Source: Verrucomicrobiota bacterium | GTDB taxonomy: Bacteria > Verrucomicrobiota > Verrucomicrobiia > Opitutales > Opitutaceae | Reading direction: 5' to 3' | DNA: 11,932 nucleotides | Assembly: GCA_023433275.1 (NCBI GenBank) | Contig: JAEZDN010000119.1 | Location: forward strand, 1 to 11,932 | Shown: positions 7,407 to 11,932 of the stretch, piece after piece | Layout of the letters: every line of letters starts with the position of its first letter | Numbering within the stretch: position 1 is the stretch's first letter | Program-made: the position numbers and the translations under genes | Notes under the pieces: model-generated | What the model saw: the letters and a program-made list of their open reading frames with translations, nothing else | Told to the model about the DNA's origin: nothing | Database searches by the model: none

Positions 7407-8488
7407 TACAGAAAGAGGATGCAGACGGCTTGCGGCACGGACAGGGATTGCGCGGTCCGAACGAGGCGGCCGGTGCCGGGGTCGCGGGAGAAGACGGTGA
7501 CGTTGTCGCTGTCCTTGTTGGCGCAGACGAGCCAGCGGCCATCGGGCGACAGGTTGAAGTTGCGAGGGTGTTTGCCGCCGGTGGGCACGATCTCAACCAG
7601 AGCGAGCTTCCCGGTGTCGGAATTGCGGGCGAAGGTGGCTAGGCTGTCGTGTCCGCGATTGGAACCGTACACGAACCGCTCGTCCGGGCTCAGGCGGATC
7701 TCGGCGCAAATGCTCTCACCGGTGAATGCTTCGGGCAGCGTCGGGATCGTCTGGCGCCGGGTGAGTGCGCCGGAAGGTTGGTCAGCCGCGAAAACGTCGA
7801 TGGTGTTGTCGAGTTCGTTGATGACGTGGAAAAACTTTCCGTCCGCGGAGAATTTGCCGTGGCGCGGACCGGCCCCGGGGGTGCTGGCCGTTTCGCCGGC
7901 GGGCGTGAGCGTGGCGGTGGCGGAGTCGACGTGGTAATGGACGATGCGGTCGAGCCCGAGGTCGCAGACGTAGAGGAAGCGGTTGTCGGGCGAGAAGACG
8001 ACGCAATGCGGGTGCGGTTTGTCCTGGCGCTTGGAGCGGGGGCCGAGCGGTCCGGTGTGGGTGATCAGCGTGGTGCGTGGTCCAAGCTGACCGTCGGCAA
8101 GAATTGGAAAGGCGGCGACCTGGCTGCCGTGATAGCTGATGACGGCGGCCATGCGGCCCGTGGCGTCGATGCCGACGTGGGCGAGGCCGATGCCGCCGGT
8201 GGGCTCGATGTTGAGCAGCGTGAGTTCGCCCGAGGAGGGGTTCAGGCGGAAGGCGGCGAGGGCGCCGCCGGGTTTGCCGTTGATGGCGCCGCTTTCGCTG
8301 AGGGCGTAGAGGGTCTTTCCGTCCGGGTGGAGCGCGAGGAACGTTGGGTTCGGGGTCTCCGCCGCGAGGATGGGATCGCTCAAGATGCCCGTGGTGGGGT
8401 CGAGGCGGACGGAGTAGATGCCGCGACTGGCGCCGCCGGCGGGCGTGTAGGTGCCGAGGAAGAGGAGCTGGCCGGACGGGGAAGGCAT
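7406..8488 (-). CDS. Lactonase-family seven-bladed beta-propeller (6-phosphogluconolactonase-like)
   Basis: The 360-residue product matches the YbhE/Pgl lactonase family blade by blade. The matches are NPTFLALHPDGKTLYALSE (47-65), KPHPHCVVFSPDNRFLYVCD (157-176), GPRHGKFSADGKFFHVINE (207-225), AEIRLSPDERFVYGSNRG (262-279) and HPRNFNLSPDGRWLVCANKD (307-326). The conserved H159/H161, R209, E225, E263, R278 and R309 line the putative active face. E. coli Pgl of this fold hydrolyses 6-phosphogluconolactone in the pentose phosphate pathway. Many paralogues have unproven substrates, so I give no symbol. No signal peptide is seen, so it is probably cytoplasmic. The ATG at 8488 is the natural start; no Shine-Dalgarno precedes it. 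The stop is TAG at 7406-7408. It may be cotranscribed with the AsmA-like gene downstream, but the structured 177-nt gap makes that uncertain. Confidence 0.9.
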   Translation of the reverse strand: MPSPSGQLLFLGTYTPAGGASRGIYSVRLDPTTGILSDPILAAETPNPTFLALHPDGKTLYALSESGAINGKPGGALAAFRLNPSSGELTLLNIEPTGGIGLAHVGIDATGRMAAVISYHGSQVAAFPILADGQLGPRTTLITHTGPLGPRSKRQDKPHPHCVVFSPDNRFLYVCDLGLDRIVHYHVDSATATLTPAGETASTPGAGPRHGKFSADGKFFHVINELDNTIDVFAADQPSGALTRRQTIPTLPEAFTGESICAEIRLSPDERFVYGSNRGHDSLATFARNSDTGKLALVEIVPTGGKHPRNFNLSPDGRWLVCANKDSDNVTVFSRDPGTGRLVRTAQSLSVPQAVCILFL

Positions 8489-8620
8489 CGCTGAGGAGGA
8501 AGTCCGACCAGCCGGGCTTTGGCAAGGGCGGGGCGTGTCCCATGTGCGGGCAGGGCCTTGGTTGCCTGTTGGGGGACAGGGCCACCGTACGCTCCTCGAT
8601 CAGAGTAGGTGGGGAGGGCT

Positions 8621-8791
8621 TCAGCGCCGGTTTTTCAAATAGGCCCGGATCTCGTCGTGATTGCCGACAAAATCGAACAACAGTCCTTTTGCCGAGGGGA
8701 TGAACACCAGCCGGGTGTCCCACCCCAAGCGGCACTCATCGACGCCGGGGAAAGCCTCCGGATGCCGAGAGCGCGGTGCAGACCGATCCAT
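8621..8791 (-). pseudogene. C-terminal remnant resembling a RelE/ParE-superfamily toxin
   Basis: A 56-codon frame runs from ATG 8791 to TGA 8621-8623. Its middle and end read HPEAFPGVDECRLGWDTRLV and then FIPSAKGLLFDFVGNHDEIR. The pattern of charged-RLVF, a hydrophobic strand, then VGNHDEIRxYL is like the last strands of RelE/YafQ/ParE-fold mRNA interferases. Those proteins are usually 85-110 residues, so about half is missing. The first 8 or 9 codons look unlike coding sequence and overlap the start of the plus-strand gene at 8776. I read this as a toxin gene whose 5' part was lost at a junction near 8765-8790. No antitoxin is visible. The family call is from motif memory only. It could also be a genuine small unknown protein. 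Confidence 0.4.
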
Positions 8792-9213
8792 CCTCCGACC
8801 GCGTCAAACGCGAGATCGCGAAATACATCCAGCAGACCAAGCCCCCGGTCGCGGAACGGGCCGCCAACGCCCAGGCGGCCGAGGCGATGGGCGCCCGACT
8901 GGAAGATCTAAAGCGACGCTTTGGGCAGGCTCGTCCTCTCATCAAGCGAAACGATTCCACCGCCGCACAGCACCTGCAACGGGCAAAGAAAATCCTGCGG
9001 AGCAGCCGCACCGCCAATCAAGGCGACCGGAACCGGGCCTTGACCGACAAGCAGAGAGCTTGGGAGGCCAAGAAAGGCAGCATGGCGGGCGCGGACGCCC
9101 TGATCAGAGACCTCAACGCTTTTCTCCACGAGTATCGGTTTGATCTGTCGAGAAAGGTGAAGGATTCGCTCGAAGAAGCGCGGAACTGCCTCAGTTGGGA
9201 AAAGGGCGATTAG
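8776..9213 (+). CDS. Hypothetical helical protein, 145 residues
   Basis: I do not recognise this protein. It starts at GTG 8776; the frame has a stop at 8701-8703 and no ATG near the 5' end. It is strongly charged and probably all-helical, rich in Lys, Arg, Glu and Ala, with long amphipathic stretches at about residues 8-70 and 100-140. Examples are EDLKRRFGQARPLIKR and FDLSRKVKDSLEEARNCL. There is no signal peptide or membrane segment. Codon third positions are GC-rich in the first half and less so in the second, mildly unlike the flanking genes. It is divergent from the lactonase gene and overlaps a toxin-like remnant by 16 nt. The true N-terminus is uncertain, and the gene may itself be 5'-truncated at the same junction. 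A 126-codon antisense frame is less protein-like. Confidence 0.55.
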   Translation: MQTDPSSDRVKREIAKYIQQTKPPVAERAANAQAAEAMGARLEDLKRRFGQARPLIKRNDSTAAQHLQRAKKILRSSRTANQGDRNRALTDKQRAWEAKKGSMAGADALIRDLNAFLHEYRFDLSRKVKDSLEEARNCLSWEKGD

Positions 9214-9377
9214 AGACCATGGGAAAAGAGATGCGGTGATTCCGTCCGGCCCGCCGCATTCCGCTGCACCGAAGGTGGGGCGAATCATCCGGATGAGCCG
9301 GAGTTGTGCGCGTCGCGCGGCAGTGACGAATCGCGCCGCCAGCGACAGTCGATCATCCCTTCAGGCTCTGCCCCGTC

Positions 9378-10457
9378 TCACGCGCGCCGGCGGCGACGAC
9401 GGAGCACCGCGAGACCGAGTACCGCGAGACCAGCGAGAGCCGCAGTGGTGCTGGGCTCGGGAATGGCCGTGGGCGTGAGGATGAAGCCGCGCTGCACGCC
9501 GGCAAGCGTGCCCATGCCGACGATCACGCCGGCGTTGTTGATCTTGAGCGCGGTGTTGAGCACCCAGCCGCTGCTGGGATCGACCAGAGTGTTCAGGTCG
9601 CTCATCACGCCATTCTGGTAGATGAAGGCGTAGAACGTGTTGTTATCCTCCCTGAGCGAGGCGCCGACGACCGTGTCCGCGTCGTTGATGCCGTAGCCGG
9701 TGGAGATGCGCCCGCCGAGCGTGCCGAGGTCGAGGACGGTCTCGCCGGTGAAGAGGAACGCGTGGCTCACCTCGTTGTTGCCGGGCAAGGACGATTGGCC
9801 GACGACCTTGCCCGCGTCGTTGATGTCCTGCGCGGAGGAAAAATCGCCGCCGAGACCGAAGCCGAACATCGCCTCGCCGGGCCGGGCGATGAAGGCGCGG
9901 GTGGCGAAAACGCCCAGCGAGAGATCCGAGGTGCCGGCGACCCAGCCGTTGGCGTTGATCGCCATGCCGGTGCTGGTGAGGCCGCCGAGCGTGCCGAGGT
10001 CGGTCATCGTGCCGGTGTTGAGATCGTAGCGGAAGGCGTGGCCCGTGTTGTCGGCAAGATTGGCCTGACCGGTGACGAAGCCGGCGTTGTTGATGTCGCG
10101 GGCGCCGGCGGAGTTGCCCCCGAGCGTGGGCAGCGTCGTGGTGGCCCTGTTACGGTCAAAGACGAAAGCGACGCTGCCTTCAGAGCCAAAGCGGCTGCCG
10201 GCCACGTCGCCGAAGTCGTTGATGCCCCAGCCCCAGCCTGGATTGGGGCCGAAGAAGGCCAGCGAGCCGGCGCTGTAGCGTAGGGGGCGCATCGATGCGG
10301 TTTGCGCGGCGTAGCCGATGACGACGCCGGAGGCGTTGACGTCGGTGGCGGCGGAAAGCCCGGTGCCGAACGGACCGAAGTTGGTGATGGTGTAGGCTTG
10401 CGCACCGGCCGAGGTGGTGAGCGCGGCGGCAACGAGCGCGAGGAGGATGTGTCGCAT
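9378..10457 (-). CDS. HAF-repeat protein with PEP-CTERM sorting signal
   Basis: The product has 359 residues from ATG 10457, whose MRHILLALVAAALTTSAGAQA is a good Sec signal peptide. A GTG at 10511 would add 18 residues before the signal and is less likely. The mature part has about seven repeats of roughly 47-51 residues, marked by DINxxGxVxG: VNASGVVIG, INDFGDVAG, INNAGFVTG, INANGWVAG, INDAGKVVG, INDADTVVG and INNAGVIVG. Most are followed by AFxY and LGTLGG. This is the HAF extracellular repeat family. The end is a textbook PEP-CTERM: IPEPST, a hydrophobic helix, then a run of Arg. Such proteins are exported, cleaved and anchored by an exosortase, and are often tied to exopolysaccharide or biofilm. 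The binding target is unknown. No terminator is evident in the 164 nt beyond its stop. Confidence 0.9.
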   Translation of the reverse strand: MRHILLALVAAALTTSAGAQAYTITNFGPFGTGLSAATDVNASGVVIGYAAQTASMRPLRYSAGSLAFFGPNPGWGWGINDFGDVAGSRFGSEGSVAFVFDRNRATTTLPTLGGNSAGARDINNAGFVTGQANLADNTGHAFRYDLNTGTMTDLGTLGGLTSTGMAINANGWVAGTSDLSLGVFATRAFIARPGEAMFGFGLGGDFSSAQDINDAGKVVGQSSLPGNNEVSHAFLFTGETVLDLGTLGGRISTGYGINDADTVVGASLREDNNTFYAFIYQNGVMSDLNTLVDPSSGWVLNTALKINNAGVIVGMGTLAGVQRGFILTPTAIPEPSTTAALAGLAVLGLAVLRRRRRRA

Positions 10458-10473
10458 GACCGTGGCGAGCCAA

Positions 10474-10530
10474 CGTGCGAACGCACCGCACGACCAGCGT
10501 GAATCAGTCACCTACGTGGAAATGCGTAGG
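10474..10530 (-). promoter_or_regulatory. Two small hairpins in the leader of the HAF PEP-CTERM gene
   Basis: CGTGCG (10474-10479) pairs with CGCACG (10487-10492), and CCTACG (10511-10516) pairs with CGTAGG (10525-10530). Both are perfect 6-bp stems with 7-8 nt loops, 17 and 54 nt upstream of the ATG at 10457. I see no convincing sigma-70 or sigma-54 promoter boxes. They could be operator sites, leader structure or chance in GC-rich DNA. Confidence 0.25.
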
Positions 10531-10557
10531 GCGCGCGGACCGCGGAGCGCACGTCGC

Positions 10558-10812
10558 TCACTTCTTCGCCTTCGTCTTCACCGGGAAGTGCAGCACCTGG
10601 CCGTCGGCGCGCAGGCGCGCGGCTGCGTGCGCGGCGGAAGGTGGAGGAGATCAACCCCGCGCGGGCAGGGTCTTGCCGGCGTGGGCGAGCACGTCGGCGA
10701 GATATTTTCCGGTGTAGCGGAGCGAGCCGTCGGGCTTCACCAGCCAGAGGCCGCGCAATTCCTCCGCCGTGTCCGGGCCGGGCAGGCGCACGCGGTCGCC
10801 GGCGGAATGGCG
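10558..10812 (-). pseudogene. Frameshifted C-terminal remnant of an unidentified protein
   Basis: Two minus-strand frames read as one protein end if a frameshift near 10651-10657 is allowed. The upstream part contains GDRVRLPGPDTAEELRGLWL and then VKPDGSLRYTGKYLADVLAH, and stops at TGA 10651-10653. The downstream part begins LISSTFAAHAAARLRADGQV and ends HFPVKTKAKK at TGA 10558-10560. The shift falls at a CGCGGGG run. Composition and the codon-like flow in both pieces suggest a real gene, with its 5' part missing where a HAF-like sequence of the other strand begins. I do not recognise the family. It lies 101 nt upstream of the HAF PEP-CTERM start. A sequencing error at the G-run is a possible alternative to decay. 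Confidence 0.45.
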
Positions 10813-10986
10813 GACCACGCTTTCTCCTACGCCAACGGGGTCAAAACGGACCTCGGCACGCTGCCCGGTGGCGGCAGCAGCAGCTGGGCCATGGCGATCA
10901 ACCCCTCAGGCCAGATCGTGGGCAATGCGTACCTGGCGGACAATTTCACGCGTCGCGCCTTTGTGTATTCGGACGGCGTGATGACC
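10813..10986 (+). pseudogene. Orphan HAF-repeat fragment
   Basis: In the plus frame, about 58 residues are clearly HAF-like: HAFSYANGVKTDLGTLPGGG, then AINPSGQIVGNAYL and RRAFVYSDGVMT. This matches one full repeat unit plus the start of the next, and resembles units of the complete gene at 9378-10457, which is on the opposite strand. There is no signal peptide, no PEP-CTERM end and no credible start: ATG 10807 in the same frame precedes the HAF homology by only two codons. After GVMT the frame continues about 14 codons into repeat-like sequence and stops at 11029-11031. It is best read as debris from a second HAF-repeat gene. Confidence 0.65.
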
Positions 10987-10996
10987 CCGAAATCAA

Positions 10997-11077
10997 TTGA
11001 ACCACGAAGGGATACGGATGCTCACAAATGAATCCCAAGCGATGCCCATTCATGGTCATCTGTCCTTCGTTTCCTCC
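10997..11077. repeat. Imperfect inverted repeat, AT-richer than surroundings
   Basis: The left arm, 10997-11032, contains ACCACGAAGGGATACGGATG and then AAATGAA. The right arm, 11049-11077, read on the minus strand contains AAACGAAGGACAGATGACCA and then TGAA. The arms share ACGAAGG, GATG and ATGAA blocks with small gaps. The sequence is visibly less GC-rich than the genes. It has the look of a dispersed intergenic repeat, placed exactly where the orphan HAF fragment loses homology. No gene is seen in it. Confidence 0.4.
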
Positions 11078-11097
11078 AATTATTGGAGATCCGGATC
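11074..11097. repeat. Adjacent perfect palindromes
   Basis: CTCCAAT-T-ATTGGAG (11074-11088) is a perfect 7-bp palindrome with a one-base centre. GATCCGGATC (11088-11097) is a perfect 10-bp palindrome. They sit between the inverted repeat and the terminator of the last gene. They could be protein-binding sites or the edge of the repeat element; nothing shows which. Confidence 0.4.
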
Positions 11098-11113
11098 CAT
11101 ACCGGGAATGAAT

Positions 11114-11144
11114 AAAAAACCGCCGCCCGGTGAGGGTGCGGCGG
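11114..11144 (-). terminator. Intrinsic terminator of the right-hand PEP-CTERM gene
   Basis: On the minus strand CCGCCGC, an 11-nt loop and GCGGCGG form a perfect 7-bp GC stem followed at once by TTTTTT (plus-strand A-run 11114-11119). It lies 26 nt past the TAA at 11171-11173. Stem, loop and T-tract all fit a Rho-independent terminator. It is the only canonical one in the window. Confidence 0.88.
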
Positions 11145-11170
11145 GTGAGAGGGACCGAGCGGTGGCTTGA

Positions 11171-11932
11171 TTACCGGGTCTGGCGGCGGCGCCAGATGGC
11201 AAGGCCGAGGGCACCGAGGCCGGCGAGAGCGGCGTAGGTGGACGGCTCGGGGATGGCGCTGAGGCCGGTGTACTGGAAGTTATCAAAGGTCATGGCCCCG
11301 CTGCCGATCTCCAGGTTGTGCGAGACACCCACCAGCATGATGACGAAGGCCGGGCGCGTGTCGTCACCGGCGAGACCCCAGCCACTTCGTACGTCAAATG
11401 ATGCGGGATTCTCCATCCAAGTGGCTCCATCGTCGAAGGAAACCGAACCGGACAAAGTGTAGTTAAACGCGTTGTAGTCTGCCCGCAGTAGCACGTTGTC
11501 CCCGACCATAGGCTCGCCGGTGTAGTCCGCTCCGCCGCCCCACGTGCCGGCACTCGCCGCCACGCTTTGACCGTAGGTGACGTCATAGCCAGCCTGCACG
11601 TACATCCCCTTGTTGCCGTTATGAATCCCGCTGTTCACGATGAGTTGGGCCATGAAGCCCTGCGCGTCGGGATTCTCAACCAAGTCACGCGGTGCGTCAG
11701 GGAGGCCCACATTAAGGGGACCGAAATCGTCAATGTGCGTCCTTACTTGGACCGTCCAGCTTTGGTTGAGATATCCCACGAGATTACCGGCGCCAACGGG
11801 GGTCGGCAGCATTTGGGCCGAGTTATGCAACCCGGATCCCCCAGCCGTGAATTTTAGCGAACCCTCGTCGAAGCCGAAGGCTCCTGAACCGGACGTGCCG
11901 GAACCGGCCGTCCAATTTTCGTTGTTAAACGC
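11171..11932 (-). CDS. PEP-CTERM sorting-domain protein (partial, 5' end outside window)
   Basis: The frame is open to the right edge, giving 253 residues and lacking the N-terminus and signal peptide. The internal TTG at 11830 is not the start: upstream in frame lies plausible protein, NENWTAGSGTSGSGAFGFDE and then LKFTAGG. The visible body is Gly/Asn/Asp-rich with many short strands, such as FDDGATWMENPASFDV and AMTFDNFQYTGL. This is like the jelly-roll ectodomains common in Verrucomicrobiota and Planctomycetota PEP-CTERM proteins, but no named domain is recognised. The last 27 residues are a clear PEP-CTERM: IPEPSTYAALAGL, a hydrophobic helix, then RRRQTR. It is predicted to be exported by Sec and processed by an exosortase. 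It ends at TAA 11171-11173 and is followed by a strong terminator. Confidence 0.85.
   Translation of the reverse strand, partial: AFNNENWTAGSGTSGSGAFGFDEGSLKFTAGGSGLHNSAQMLPTPVGAGNLVGYLNQSWTVQVRTHIDDFGPLNVGLPDAPRDLVENPDAQGFMAQLIVNSGIHNGNKGMYVQAGYDVTYGQSVAASAGTWGGGADYTGEPMVGDNVLLRADYNAFNYTLSGSVSFDDGATWMENPASFDVRSGWGLAGDDTRPAFVIMLVGVSHNLEIGSGAMTFDNFQYTGLSAIPEPSTYAALAGLGALGLAIWRRRQTR

Noticed and set aside
7649..8494. 281-codon plus-strand frame opposite the lactonase gene
   Set aside because: The minus strand has consecutive conserved propeller blades. The plus frame is a Gly/Val/Ala/Glu-rich shadow.
8908..9288. 126-codon minus-strand frame opposite the 145-residue gene
   Set aside because: The plus frame has more natural amino acid use and helical periodicity. 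The antisense frame shows no motif.
9285..9296. 12-bp palindrome TCATCCGGATGA between two converging genes
   Set aside because: Perfect but isolated, with no T-run, no second copy nearby and no link to a gene start.
10414..10806. 5' part of a 205-codon plus-strand frame leading into the HAF fragment
   Set aside because: Only the last 70 or so codons are protein-like. The first 131 run antisense to the HAF gene's leader and the minus-strand remnant and look like GC shadow.

Overview
The window is about 65% GC and looks like chromosomal DNA of a Verrucomicrobiota bacterium, most likely Opitutaceae or a close relative. This is an inference from four things: two PEP-CTERM (exosortase-sorted) proteins, one built of HAF repeats; a very large AsmA-like protein; almost no Shine-Dalgarno sequences before the starts; and short palindromic intergenic repeats. 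No rRNA, tRNA, CRISPR array or intact transposase is visible.

Layout. The left third (2-2906) is a plus-strand housekeeping block: the 3' end of secA with its zinc-binding tail, a HAD-family phosphatase, and lnt (apolipoprotein N-acyltransferase). Four REP-like palindromes fill the gap between the HAD gene and lnt, and the last one abuts the lnt start codon. A second GC-rich palindrome cluster (2923-3098) separates the convergent lnt and AsmA-like genes.

The middle (3170-8488) is minus strand: a lactonase-type beta-propeller gene (7406-8488) followed downstream by a 1352-residue membrane-anchored AsmA/YdbH-like protein (3170-7228). The 177-nt gap between them holds a 9-bp inverted repeat.

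The right third (8621-11932) is an accessory patchwork. In order it holds a 56-codon remnant resembling the C-terminus of a RelE/ParE-superfamily toxin (minus), an unrecognised 145-residue helical protein (plus), a complete HAF-repeat PEP-CTERM protein (minus), a frameshifted remnant of an unidentified gene (minus), an orphan HAF-repeat fragment (plus), an imperfect inverted repeat, a clear intrinsic terminator (minus), and the 3' part of a second PEP-CTERM protein that runs off the right edge (minus).

Shared functions. SecA and Lnt both serve protein export and lipoprotein maturation, and AsmA-like proteins act in envelope maintenance. The PEP-CTERM proteins depend on Sec export and on an exosortase that is not in this window. 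I found no convincing previously undescribed multi-gene system. The best leads are the REP-like repeats with covarying stems, the gene-fragment mosaic at 10558-11080, and the toxin remnant overlapping the 145-residue gene.
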